Source: CAUZJO01 sp963580245
GTDB lineage: Bacteria; Sumerlaeota; Sumerlaeia; MVZB01
Direction of reading: 5' to 3'
Length of the DNA: 22,148 nucleotides
Assembly (NCBI GenBank): GCA_963580245.1
Contig: CAUZJO010000077.1
Coordinates: forward strand, 1-22,148
The notes beneath the pieces were generated by a model. The model saw only the letters and a program-made list of their open reading frames with translations, was not told the DNA's origin and searched no databases. Positions 14,694 to 22,008 of the stretch are shown one piece after another. The translations under genes were made by a program, and so were the position numbers. Every line of letters starts with the position of its first letter. The stretch's first letter is position 1.

Positions 14694-16247
14694 ATGGACG
14701 CCGCCGGGATCACGCGCGAAACGGGGGTCATGGCGCGCGTGATCGAGGACAGTCTGGACCAAAGCGGGCTTGAGGGTTGGCACGCGGTGCTCAGCGCGGC
14801 CACGCCGTTCGAGCCGCGCGGCAAATCGCAATACCTGCCCGGCGTCGGCGTCGGCTTCACGATCCCCGTCAATATCCCGCTGATCGACCGCTCCAGTGCG
14901 GGACAGGCCGGCAAGGGCGCCGAATCGGGGGAAACCGACGACCTTTGGGAGAAACACTCGGGTGCGACCGGACCAGGTTCCGAAGGATTACAGCCGGTGC
15001 CTGGAATGGGAATCTTCCCTGGAATGGTGCCCCGAATGTACGGAGGGACGCCTGGGATGATGCCTGGAATGGGAATGTTTCCCGGAATGATGGGGCTGGA
15101 AATACCGCCCAAGGAGTCGACCGGCGAAAGCTACAGCCCGATTCAATTTGAAACCTTGCGCAAGACATTATTGGAAGCGATCGCCCGATACGGTTACCGG
15201 ATGGAGAGCCTACCCGCGCAGGAGCACGTCTTGCTTGTCGCCGAGACGACAAGCGCCAAATCAGGCCGGGTCATCACTGTTTCCTCCCGACCGCTAGCAC
15301 TCAGGCAGGAACATATCGAGGAGTTAAGGTCAATTAAGAAACAACTCAGGCCGCAACGACTCAAGGAGATAAAAAAGCGCCTACTCGAATCCCTGGAGAA
15401 GCAAGACGAGATATTGAAGATCCAATACCAGCAGGCGTTCGAACAGAGAAAAGCTCAGATGGAAGACCAGCTCAATCGAATGAAGGAAGAAGGCAACAAA
15501 AAAGAGGCGGAAAGCGAGAAGGCTGAAAACCAATTCGAGGCCGAATTGGAGAAAATCGAGGAAAAGCTGGAGGAATCGCTCGAAATGCAAGCCGCCGCCC
15601 TTGAGGGCCAATTGGAAACTGAAATCAAAAAAGAAGAAGCGGAGCTAAAGCGTCACTTGGAAGCCTTGGAGTCAGAACTAAAACCAAACCTCGAGAAAGA
15701 GCAAGCTGAACTGAGACGTCGGTTAACTCAACTTGAAGACCACGTAAAGCGCACGGAAAGAATTAGCGGCGAGGAGACTCTTCTTACATTAAGCCGTGGG
15801 GATTATCGTGGCATTCCAGGCGGGGCGAGGATTCGTCTCATTCGCGTCGAAAAGGGCGATATTGACGATCCCAACGACGACACGGCGGAAATCAGTCTGA
15901 ATACCGGATCAAGCATTAGCTCGGTCACGCTGCGTGAACTGGATTCGAAATTTGTTCAGGATTTTGAGCTGACGGCGGAGGACGTTCTCCCTTCAAGCGG
16001 CATGCCCGGCGAAGGCAGAGCGCGCATTCGGATTCGACGGGTCCACGATCAACCCGCCCCGGGATCCGACGCCGATCTCTTTACATCTTCTGGACCGCGT
16101 TTTAGTGCTTGGGGATCCACCTATCATCATCCCGGCGCCGGAAGCGGAACACGCGACCGTTACATGATCAAAGTCGAGAAGCAAAAGCTGGAGAAGCAGT
16201 TGAACCTCCAGACGCTCGAATCGATGGTTGAGGAACACCTATATTGA
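14694..16247 (+). CDS. Large coiled-coil protein, 3' part of frameshifted gene
   Basis: 517 residues from the first ATG, but the frame is open to about 14637 and is most likely the continuation of the signal-peptide gene at 14209. In order: a domain beginning GITRETGVMARVIEDSLDQS with GVGVGFTIPVNIPLID; a Met/Pro/Gly repeat near 15000-15090 (PGMGIFPGM and MPGMGMFPGMMG); and a region at 15140-15300 with RYGYRMESLPAQEHVLLVAE. A long charged coiled coil then runs from about 15310 to 15770 (stretches of Glu, Lys and Gln in heptads). The C-terminal part contains RGDYRGIPGGARIRLIRVEK and VRELDSK-like elements. Periplasmic or secreted if joined to the 5' part. No enzyme motif. It follows a sigma/anti-sigma pair and may be their target or partner. 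Confidence 0.6.
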   Translation: MDAAGITRETGVMARVIEDSLDQSGLEGWHAVLSAATPFEPRGKSQYLPGVGVGFTIPVNIPLIDRSSAGQAGKGAESGETDDLWEKHSGATGPGSEGLQPVPGMGIFPGMVPRMYGGTPGMMPGMGMFPGMMGLEIPPKESTGESYSPIQFETLRKTLLEAIARYGYRMESLPAQEHVLLVAETTSAKSGRVITVSSRPLALRQEHIEELRSIKKQLRPQRLKEIKKRLLESLEKQDEILKIQYQQAFEQRKAQMEDQLNRMKEEGNKKEAESEKAENQFEAELEKIEEKLEESLEMQAAALEGQLETEIKKEEAELKRHLEALESELKPNLEKEQAELRRRLTQLEDHVKRTERISGEETLLTLSRGDYRGIPGGARIRLIRVEKGDIDDPNDDTAEISLNTGSSISSVTLRELDSKFVQDFELTAEDVLPSSGMPGEGRARIRIRRVHDQPAPGSDADLFTSSGPRFSAWGSTYHHPGAGSGTRDRYMIKVEKQKLEKQLNLQTLESMVEEHLY

Positions 16248-16295
16248 CATCGCGATCCATGGTGGGTCTTGCCCAAAGATCGAGCGATGAAAGAC

Positions 16296-16946
16296 TCATA
16301 ACGAGGGCAAATCGACGGCGCCGTCTTCGGAGGCGGTTTGCGTTTCGGCGCCCGCGTCGGCTTCTGGGATCAGTTCTTCGGGAAGGACCCAGTCGGGGTT
16401 GGTCAGGGAGGTCAGGACATGGTCGCGCCAGCGGCCGTTGATGTAGAGATAATCCTTGGCCTCGCCTTCCTTGACGAACCCGAGCCGTTCGAGCAGGTGT
16501 CCGCTGCGTTCGTTCTCGGGCATGTAGTTGGCCATGATGCGGTGCAGGTTCATTTCCTTGAACGCAAACTCGGTCACCAGTAACAGGGCCTCGATCATGA
16601 CGCCTTGGCCTTGCCACCGTTTGGAGACCGAGTAGCCCAGGTAACAAGCGTGGAACGCCCCGCGTATGATGCCGAACAGGTTGGCCACGCCCAAGATCCG
16701 CACGTCATCCTTGTTGTCGAACAGGAACATCTTGCAGGAGCGGTCGCTCTGATATTCTTCATACTGCAGTTCGATTTGCCGCCGCCAAAACTCTTCGCTG
16801 TAGAAATCCGCCGGTTTCTGCTTCTCGAATTCGCCCAAGTGCTGTTCGTTCTCGCGGAAATAGCGGATAATCTCCGGGTCGTCCTTGAACTTCGCAAGAC
16901 GAACGGTGATCCCTTTGCCGACCAGAACGGGTTCCTGACGATGCAT
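16296..16946 (-). CDS. RimJ/RimL-type GNAT N-acetyltransferase
   Basis: 216 residues. GNAT enzymes transfer acetyl from acetyl-CoA to an amine; the RimJ-like group typically acts on protein N-termini such as ribosomal S5, but other substrates occur. The domain begins ITVRLAKFKDDPEIIRYFRE. ILGVANLFGI and ACYLGYSVSKRWQGQGVMIE carry the acetyl-CoA binding (Q/RxxGxG/A-like) motif A. LHRIMANYMPENERSGHLLE and RLGFVKEGEAKDYLYINGRW with DHV are the typical RimJ C-terminal motifs. The start at 16946 is supported by AGGAAG about 6 bases upstream; the frame is open further up without such a site. An acidic tail of about 25 residues is extra. Convergent with the coiled-coil gene. Confidence 0.87.
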   Translation of the reverse strand: MHRQEPVLVGKGITVRLAKFKDDPEIIRYFRENEQHLGEFEKQKPADFYSEEFWRRQIELQYEEYQSDRSCKMFLFDNKDDVRILGVANLFGIIRGAFHACYLGYSVSKRWQGQGVMIEALLLVTEFAFKEMNLHRIMANYMPENERSGHLLERLGFVKEGEAKDYLYINGRWRDHVLTSLTNPDWVLPEELIPEADAGAETQTASEDGAVDLPSL

Positions 16947-17079
16947 GGTTCTTCCTGAACGCGAGACTTCAGTGACGATTAATAAGCCGCATCTAACGTG
17001 TAGTTCATTGTACCGTGCCCAAGCGCGCCGTGTCGAGAGCAAATCTCAACACCTCGAGCTTTGAACCGAATCCGGACAA

Positions 17080-17556
17080 CTAAACGATATAGGTGCCAAA
17101 AATCGTCTGCACCACTGCCGGGGGGAAAGGCGTTTCGATCAGGTGGTTCCCGTCGGTGACGAACAGGCCGTGCAGTTGAGGCGAGATGCGTGAGATAATA
17201 CCGTACGTGCCGGGCTGGATCGGACCGAACGGTTCCAGGCTCTGCAGATAATGGGCGATTTCGAAATGCTTGCCGGCGATGTCCACGACGGCGATGCTCT
17301 CGGAGAGGTCCCGGAGAGCGACGGCCAGCACCTTGAGGTCGGGATCCTGAAGGTGTTCCATAAGGAAAGCAAGATTGTCGCCCAAGTTGGAGTCGGCGAT
17401 TTCCGGGTGGATCTGATGTCGTTCGAGCGAATGGAAGACCAGATGCAGGTCATAGCGCGTCTGCATCTGATGCAGGCACCAGAACAGGCACTTGAGGTGC
17501 AGGAGCAGCTTGCGCATCGATTGGGTCCTTGCGGCGATCGGCGCCGGAAAACTCAT
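17080..17556 (-). CDS. Hypothetical protein, 158 aa
   Basis: I do not recognise a family. The ATG at 17556 has AGGGTGG upstream, and a strong sigma-70 promoter sits at 17599-17627. An internal ATG at 17517 (MRKLLLHLKCLFWCLHQMQT) is an alternative start. The N-terminal part is Leu/His/Cys-rich and amphipathic. The middle contains NLGDNLAFLMEHLQDPDLKV and LAVALRDLSESIAVVDIAGK. The C-terminus has several short strands (GTYGIISRISPQLHGLFVTD). There is no signal peptide or clear membrane helix. Divergent from the lolA-like gene. The good promoter and ribosome binding site argue that it is real. Confidence 0.65.
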   Translation of the reverse strand: MSFPAPIAARTQSMRKLLLHLKCLFWCLHQMQTRYDLHLVFHSLERHQIHPEIADSNLGDNLAFLMEHLQDPDLKVLAVALRDLSESIAVVDIAGKHFEIAHYLQSLEPFGPIQPGTYGIISRISPQLHGLFVTDGNHLIETPFPPAVVQTIFGTYIV

Positions 17557-17598
17557 GATCGCCCACCCTATTTGTCGCTTGACTGCGACCCAAAAACC

Positions 17599-17627
17599 AT
17601 CATATAATAGTGGATTTTGGAAGTCAA
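17599..17627 (-). promoter_or_regulatory. Sigma-70 promoter for the 158-aa gene
   Basis: On the minus strand TTGACT (17627-17622) and TATGAT (17604-17599) are separated by exactly 17 bases, each one mismatch from consensus. Transcription would start near 17592, giving a leader of about 36 bases with an AGGGTGG ribosome site before the ATG at 17556. It is the clearest consensus promoter in the window. Confidence 0.7.
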
Positions 17628-17803
17628 GGCTGAATCCTCAAATTTGATGCGTTTCGCGTTGACCCTGGCCGATCCCCGAGACGTATGAGATGATGGACCC
17701 CGGTTGGCGCGGTCTGATGACTGGTGGAACAACGCGCGTGAAGGGGCGTCTTAGATATTCGTGGGCCATCGCGCCCGAACTCAAGCAAGGGAGCCATGGA
17801 ATC

Positions 17804-18739
17804 ATGCGGCGACGGTTGTTTGATCGATACACGGTGGGTTTGGGCTCGATCGCGCTGGGTCTTTGGATGAGCGTCGCGGTCGCCCAGGACGCCGAGCCAA
17901 GCTCCGAAGGCGAGGAAACCAATCAAGGGACTGAGCGGGTGCAGGCCCCGGCCGATCCGCCGGCCCAGCCCGAACAAGGCGCGGCGACACCACGGCCCGA
18001 AGCTGCGCCAGAGGAGGATCCCGCCGAACCCGCGGCCGAACGTCAAGCGCCGGAGGACGAGATCTCGACCCCCACGCTGCGTCTGCTGCGGACGCTCGAG
18101 GCGTTTCACAAAGACGTCAAGACCGTCCATGCCCAGTTCGATCAGGTTCGGCTGGACGTGATTTTCGAGGACCGCGTGGAATCGACCGGGGAGTTGTGGT
18201 TCGAGAAACCCGCCAAATTCCGCTGCGACTATACCGACCCCGAACCCATGATCAACCTGATCCTTGAAGATGCCCTGTTCGTCTATTTCCCCGACCTGGA
18301 GCAGGTGGATTACTGGCAATTCGACTCCGATGAGGAACGCGAGCAACAACTTCACCAGTTACTGATCGGTTTCGGCATCGAGGTCGAGAAGTTGGTCGCG
18401 CGCTACAGGGTCCGCTCATCCGAGGACGACCCAGCGCTCCTGGCCGAGCTCGAGGCCGCCGCCCGGCGCGAAAAATGGGATCCCGAGCAGATGGCCTTGT
18501 TCATTCTCCAGCCGCGACCGGCCTTCGAGGAGACCTGCCCCTTCCGTAACCTGAAGGTTTACATTGACAAAGCCGGCCTCGTGCCCGAAATAATTTGGTA
18601 TGACGACCTCAACGAGGCCGAAATGACACTGAAGATGAAAAAGGTCGAGACCGACGTCACGATAGCCGCGCGGCTGTTCGACCGCAGCGCGGTCATCCCG
18701 TCGGGCACCGAGTACTTCGATAAGCGGAACTTGAAATGA
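17804..18739 (+). CDS. LolA-like outer-membrane lipoprotein carrier
   Basis: Likely a periplasmic lipoprotein chaperone of the LolA fold. The ATG at 17804 has AAGGGAG upstream and opens MRRRLFDRYTVGLGSIALGL then WMSVAVAQD, a signal peptide with cleavage after AVA. A disordered Pro/Glu/Ala linker follows (about residues 30-85), an unusual addition. The LolA domain begins LRTLEAFHKDVKTVHAQFDQ, with TGELWFEKPAKFRCDYTDPE, the classic G-x-x-x-x-x-P-xxFR-xxY motif. ALFVYFPDLEQVDYW and LKVYIDKAGLVPEIIWYDDL follow. 311 residues against about 200 for E. coli LolA, owing to the linker and longer loops. Its stop overlaps the start of the LptE-like gene (ATGA). Confidence 0.8.
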   Translation: MRRRLFDRYTVGLGSIALGLWMSVAVAQDAEPSSEGEETNQGTERVQAPADPPAQPEQGAATPRPEAAPEEDPAEPAAERQAPEDEISTPTLRLLRTLEAFHKDVKTVHAQFDQVRLDVIFEDRVESTGELWFEKPAKFRCDYTDPEPMINLILEDALFVYFPDLEQVDYWQFDSDEEREQQLHQLLIGFGIEVEKLVARYRVRSSEDDPALLAELEAAARREKWDPEQMALFILQPRPAFEETCPFRNLKVYIDKAGLVPEIIWYDDLNEAEMTLKMKKVETDVTIAARLFDRSAVIPSGTEYFDKRNLK

Positions 18740-19377
18740 GACGGCGAACCGCCCACATCCGGACCCCATGCATGGGCGCGGCATTGATCGTGGTCATGGC
18801 GCTGGCAAGCGCCTGTGAACGCATCGCCCCGGTGCGCACACTGCCGGCGTGGGTGCAGGGCATTTATATCCCGATGTTCAAGAACAAGACGTTCGAGCCG
18901 GAGATCGAGGAGCTGGCCACGCGCCTGACCCAGCAGGCGTTCCTTGCCGACGGGCGGCTCGACGTGGTGCCCAAGACCAACGCCGACCTGACGCTGGTGG
19001 CCGAGATCATCGACTGGAAGTCGACGGCCTCGGGCAGTTCGGGCGACAAAGTGACCGACCGCGAACGCGTCACCATTATCGCCTCGGTCAAGCTTTTTGA
19101 ACCCTACAACGAGGAGATTCCGTTGGCCGAGCTGGGGCCGATCCTGATTCGCTCGGACTTCAACATCGACACGCGTTCCAATAACTTCGAGCCTGAACCG
19201 GACCGCAAGCACGATCTGTTTAAAAGATTGGCTCGCGAGATCGTTTTTACCACCATCGACGGATTCCCTCCCCAGCCGCGCGACCTGCCGCCCGGGGTCA
19301 ACCTGCCGACCATCCGCAGCCCAGGCCAGATCCAAATCGAGGACACGCTCTTGCCGCGCGAAGGCGAGGAGATCTGA
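18736..19377 (+). CDS. LptE-like LPS-assembly lipoprotein
   Basis: A 213-residue lipoprotein. After a basic start, GAALIVVMALASAC forms a signal peptide with a lipobox (L-A-S-A-C), so Cys27 or so would be lipidated. The mature part fits the LptE-like family. GIYIPMFKNKTFEPEIEELA (P-x-F-x-N-x-T-x-E-x-x-x-E-x-x-x-T) is the family hallmark, followed by LTQQAFLADGRLDVVPKTNA with DLTLVAEI, the second hallmark. LptE helps LptD insert LPS into the outer membrane. The start overlaps the stop of the LolA-like gene, so the two are translationally coupled. It converges on lexA. Confidence 0.78.
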   Translation: MRRRTAHIRTPCMGAALIVVMALASACERIAPVRTLPAWVQGIYIPMFKNKTFEPEIEELATRLTQQAFLADGRLDVVPKTNADLTLVAEIIDWKSTASGSSGDKVTDRERVTIIASVKLFEPYNEEIPLAELGPILIRSDFNIDTRSNNFEPEPDRKHDLFKRLAREIVFTTIDGFPPQPRDLPPGVNLPTIRSPGQIQIEDTLLPREGEEI

Positions 19378-19406
19378 GCCAAGCTCCCGGCCCCCCCCCT
19401 CTCGCT

Positions 19407-20009
19407 TCAGTACTTGCGCATCAGTCCGATCACCACGCCTTGGACCTGGACCCGCTCGGCGGGGTAGCGTAGGGGGGCCATCGTATCGTTGGCCGGCTGG
19501 AGCAGGATGAATTCTCCCTCGGAATAGAAGCGTTTGACGGTCGCTTCGGCCCCGTCGATCAGCGCGACGACGGTCTGGCCGGGCTGGGCCGTGGGCCGGC
19601 TCTCGACGATGATCAGGTCTCCGTCACGGATGCCGTCGTCGATCATCGATTGGCCCTTCACGCGCAGGACGTAGCTCTCCTTGCCCCTGGTGAAGCCGCG
19701 CGGAATATCGATCGTCTCGGGGTCCTCGATCGCCTCGATCGGCAGCCCCGCGGCCACCTCGCCCAGCAGTGCCAGGCCGCCTCCCCGCTTGGCGCGCCCC
19801 TTGCCGGTCAGTTCGATCGCCCGGCTATGGTTCCAGATGCGCCGGATCTGGCCCTTTTGCTCCAGGTTTTGCAGGTGTTTGTGCACCGTCGCGAGCGAGG
19901 ATAGCCCCATCCGCTCGCCGATCTCCTCGAGCGTGGGCGAGTACGCGTTCTCCTGGATGAACCGCTCGATACAGTCGAGCATTTCACGCTGACGCCGGGT
20001 CAAGTACAT
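19407..20009 (-). CDS. lexA: LexA repressor
   Basis: SOS regulator, 200 residues. The N-terminal winged helix reads LTRRQREMLDCIERFIQENA and YSPTLEEIGERMGLSSLATV with the recognition helix SSLATVHKHLQNL. The self-cleavage site is Ala87-Gly88 in GEVAAGLP. The protease dyad is Ser121 (VKGQSMIDDGI) and Lys159 (GAEATVKRFY), both present, so it should be cleavable upon RecA activation. The frame is open to 20072, but GGAGGTG about 9 bases before ATG 20009 and the family start MYLTRRQ fix the start. Convergent with the LptE-like gene. Upstream, a TATACT box and three phased TTCG repeats suggest autoregulation. Confidence 0.95.
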   Translation of the reverse strand: MYLTRRQREMLDCIERFIQENAYSPTLEEIGERMGLSSLATVHKHLQNLEQKGQIRRIWNHSRAIELTGKGRAKRGGGLALLGEVAAGLPIEAIEDPETIDIPRGFTRGKESYVLRVKGQSMIDDGIRDGDLIIVESRPTAQPGQTVVALIDGAEATVKRFYSEGEFILLQPANDTMAPLRYPAERVQVQGVVIGLMRKY

Positions 20010-20049
20010 GTCCAAAACACCTCCCCCCGCCGCGGCGGACCGAGAATGA

Positions 20050-20112
20050 ACCCCCCTCGGGGGTCGACTCATGGCTGAAGTATAAGCGAAGAGACTACGA
20101 AAAGAAAGCGAA
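20050..20112 (-). promoter_or_regulatory. Putative lexA promoter and operator
   Basis: On the minus strand a -10 box TATACT lies at 20084-20079. Immediately upstream, TTCG occurs three times at exact 11-base steps (plus-strand CGAA at 20087, 20098 and 20109), in units TTTTCGCTTTC, TTTTCGTAGTC and TCTTCGCTTAT. Four bases plus a seven-base spacer is the geometry of the alphaproteobacterial direct-repeat LexA box (GTTC-N7-GTTC), though the core differs. Between the -10 and the ribosome site, 20050-20064 forms a small hairpin (ACCCCC/GGGGGT). Operator function is inferred from position only. Confidence 0.45.
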
Positions 20113-20296
20113 AATTTAGGGGCGCGAGTGATTCAAGCCGTCGGCCTCACGCGGGCACGAATCTATGAACGGCTCGCAAAATCGGCGAAGGGAGGATCGA
20201 GGTGCTGCACGCAAACGCGATTGCCGGACGGGCGGCCCTCCGAGAGCTGCCTTGGAAAGCCCCGTTTAGCGTGTATGGCGACAGCAATCTGGTCTG

Positions 20297-20317
20297 GACC
20301 CTGGCAGGGTCGTTTTT
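20297..20317 (+). terminator. Rho-independent terminator upstream of merR
   Basis: GACCCT-GGC-AGGGTC makes a 6-bp perfect GC-rich stem with a 3-base loop, followed by GTTTTT. It faces the plus strand, although the only upstream gene (lexA) is on the minus strand. It probably insulates the mercury module from read-through or is the end of a lost gene. Bases 20113-20296 contain nothing else that I can assign. Confidence 0.55.
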
Positions 20318-20325
20318 ATAATAAA

Positions 20326-20363
20326 AATATCTTACTCTGTAGTATACTACAGAGTAAGATATT
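20326..20363. promoter_or_regulatory. 38-bp perfect palindrome: MerR operator/promoter
   Basis: The 38 bases centred between 20344 and 20345 are a perfect palindrome, with half-site AATATCTTACTCTGTAGTA. The inner part ACTCTGTAGTATACTACAGA resembles MerR-family operators such as the ZntR site (ACTCTGGAGTCGACTCCAGA). CTTACT (20331-20336) and TAAGAT (20355-20360) could be the -35 and -10 with an 18-base spacer; MerR promoters usually have 19-20, so the assignment of hexamers is uncertain. It lies 24 bases ahead of the merR start, so merR and the downstream genes probably share this autoregulated promoter. A separate TATAAT occurs at 20317-20322. Confidence 0.75.
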
Positions 20364-20387
20364 ATCCAGATGAAGGGACAAAGCAAT

Positions 20388-20783
20388 ATGGAAACCATGA
20401 CCATCGGCAAAATCGCAAAGGCGGTAGGTGTCGGAGTGGAGACCGTCCGCTTTTACGAGCGACGGGGCCTGATCGAGGAGCCACAGCGTCGGGCCTCGGG
20501 GTATCGAGAGTATCCGGAGAGCGCGGTCGCGCGGCTGCACTTCATTCGCAAAGCCAAAGAATTGGGTTTTTCGCTAAAAGAGATTGAGGAACTGCTGTCA
20601 CTGCGGATGGATCCGGGAGCAACTTGTGCTGAGGTCAAGGAACGTGCGGAACAGAAAGTTGCCGAGGTGGAAGCAAAAATTCGAGACCTGCAGCGGATTA
20701 AGCGAACGTTGGGAAAAATTTCAGCGACCTGCAAGGGAAGCGGGCCAGTCGGGGAGTGCCCGATTATTGAAGCTCTGGAATAG
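20388..20783 (+). CDS. merR: Mercury-responsive MerR family regulator
   Basis: Dimeric repressor/activator that twists its own promoter when metal binds. From the ATG at 20388 (AAGGGA 9 bases upstream; ATG 20370 is an in-frame alternative) it has 131 residues. The N-terminal winged helix is MTIGKIAKAVGVGVETVRFY with ERRGLIEEP and SGYREYPESAVARLHFI. A long dimer helix follows. Cys80, Cys115 and Cys124 (ATCAEVKERAEQK, SATCKG, GECPIIEAL) have spacings 35 and 9, identical to Cys82, Cys117 and Cys126 that hold Hg(II) in Tn501 MerR. This points to Hg(II), and the MerTP-like gene downstream agrees; lead or another thiophilic metal cannot be excluded. Co-directional with its targets. Confidence 0.88.
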   Translation: METMTIGKIAKAVGVGVETVRFYERRGLIEEPQRRASGYREYPESAVARLHFIRKAKELGFSLKEIEELLSLRMDPGATCAEVKERAEQKVAEVEAKIRDLQRIKRTLGKISATCKGSGPVGECPIIEALE

Positions 20784-20800
20784 GAGAAGGAGAAAGAAAA

Positions 20801-21424
20801 GTGTGTGTGACAAGACGCGGGTTCACGCTCATTGAACTGCTGATCCTGGTTGCCATCGTTGCGATCCTGGCGGCGATTGCTATCCCGAACTACCTCAACG
20901 CTCAGGCGCGGTCCAAGGTGAGCCGGGCGCAGAGCGACTTGCGGACATTTGCGACGGTGATTGAGACCTACGCGGTTGATCACAACTTCTACCCCGTCAA
21001 TCTGACGTTTCTCGCTCCGGAGGACTTCATGGTGCTGACCACCCCCGTCGCGTATTTGGCAACCGCTGCACTGCATGATCCATTTGGCACCCCACAGATT
21101 AACTTGGCGTCGGGACCACGGTAAAATGTTCAGAGGGGATATACCTACATCGCGTATAACACGGGGTCACGGTTCTACGAGTTTGAGCCGCCGGCGTGTA
21201 GTGCGGTGCCACACCGGGGCTGGAGCGTTGCCAGTCAGGGACCGAATCATACGCTTGACGGTACTGCCTCGCTAATCTTTCGCACCTGCCCACTGGCACC
21301 CGAGACATTTCTGGAGGACCTGGCTGGTTGCATCTACGACCCGACCAATGGAACGGTCAGCCGAGGGGATATCATTCGTTTCGGCGGGGACATTCCCGCC
21401 ATCGTTTTACAAGGAGGTCAATAA
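20801..21424 (+). pseudogene. GspG-like pseudopilin with one internal stop
   Basis: Starts at GTG 20801 after AAGGAG and reads MCVTRRGFTLIELLILVAIV, the type IV prepilin signal: prepilin peptidase site after Gly, Phe+1 and Glu+5, then the hydrophobic helix AILAAIAIPNYLNAQARSKV. The middle has the GspG-like LRTFATVIETYAVDHNFYP. TAA at 21122-21124 interrupts the frame, which continues unshifted as NVQRGYTYIAYNTGSRFYEF and ends with YDPTNGTVSRGDIIRFGGDI before TAA 21422, an ending typical of GspG-like proteins in PVC- and Hydrogenedentes-type genomes. Full length would be 207 codons. The C-terminal half has three Cys. The gene begins 17 bases after merR and its last codons supply the AAGGAGG site for merTP, so it is embedded in the operon. 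Confidence 0.8.
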
Positions 21425-21426
21425 CC

Positions 21427-22007
21427 ATGAAAATTATGGACGCTAAAATGCTTCATTGCTGTCTGCATTAACGACGAGCTCCTGCTGTCTGCCGGCGTTG
21501 GTGTTGCTGGTTTTCAGCGTCGGGAGGGCAACGTTGGGTACAACGCTCGCGCGATACCATTGGTGGTTTCTCGTGGCGGGCTCCACACTGCTGGCCATTT
21601 CCTACTGGTTGTTTTTTCGGGAGAAGAAAGCCTGCTCGACAGCAGGGTGCAGCATGCCACACCGACGGTTGACCTTTGTGAGCCTGGTTTTGGGCACGCT
21701 GGTAGTTTCGGCGTTTGCGGTCAATTCGGTTACTCCGATACTGGTCCGAGGACAGACGACAGCAGCGTCGGTGGTTGCCGGAGCACCCGGTCAGGAAGTT
21801 GCGACTATTCCGGTTGACGGAATGACCTGCTTTTCCTGCGAGTTGCACGTTGAGAAGGTGCTGAAGGATACCCCCGGCGTGTTCGACGCTGAGGCCAACA
21901 CCGCGCAGCAAAATGCACTGGTAACCTACGACCCCATCAAGGTCAGCGTGGCTGACCTGGTGGCGGCGATCAATACAAAGACGGGCTACAAGGCCCGGCA
22001 ACCTTAA
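21427..22007 (+). CDS. merTP: Mercuric transport fusion protein MerT-MerP
   Basis: Carries Hg(II) across the inner membrane. TSSCCLPALVLLVFSVG is MerT helix 1 with its vicinal Cys pair; WWFLVAGSTLLAISYWLFF is helix 2. KKACSTAGCSM is the cytoplasmic loop with the second Cys pair, and FVSLVLGTLVVSAFAVNSV is helix 3. A linker leads to a MerP/HMA domain: IPVDGMTCFSCELHVEKVLK with the GMTCxxC motif. AAGGAGG precedes an ATG at 21427 (MKIMDAK...), but that frame ends after 14 codons. The MerT frame is open only from about 21447 (NASLLSALTTSSCC). One extra A in the run 21445-21448 joins both, giving 193 residues. Without it, translation would need TTG 21456 with no ribosome site. No merA lies in the window. 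Confidence 0.85.
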
Positions 22008-22008
22008 C

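Noticed and set aside
20128..20373. 81-codon frame between lexA and merR
   Set aside because: Runs through the terminator and the palindrome, has no ribosome site and no recognisable sequence.
6815..21424. Stop-codon reassignment of TAA to a sense codon
   Set aside because: TAA is the natural terminator of several genes here (GT4, DUF2851, the pseudopilin, merTP), so the two internal TAA codons are better explained as mutations or errors.
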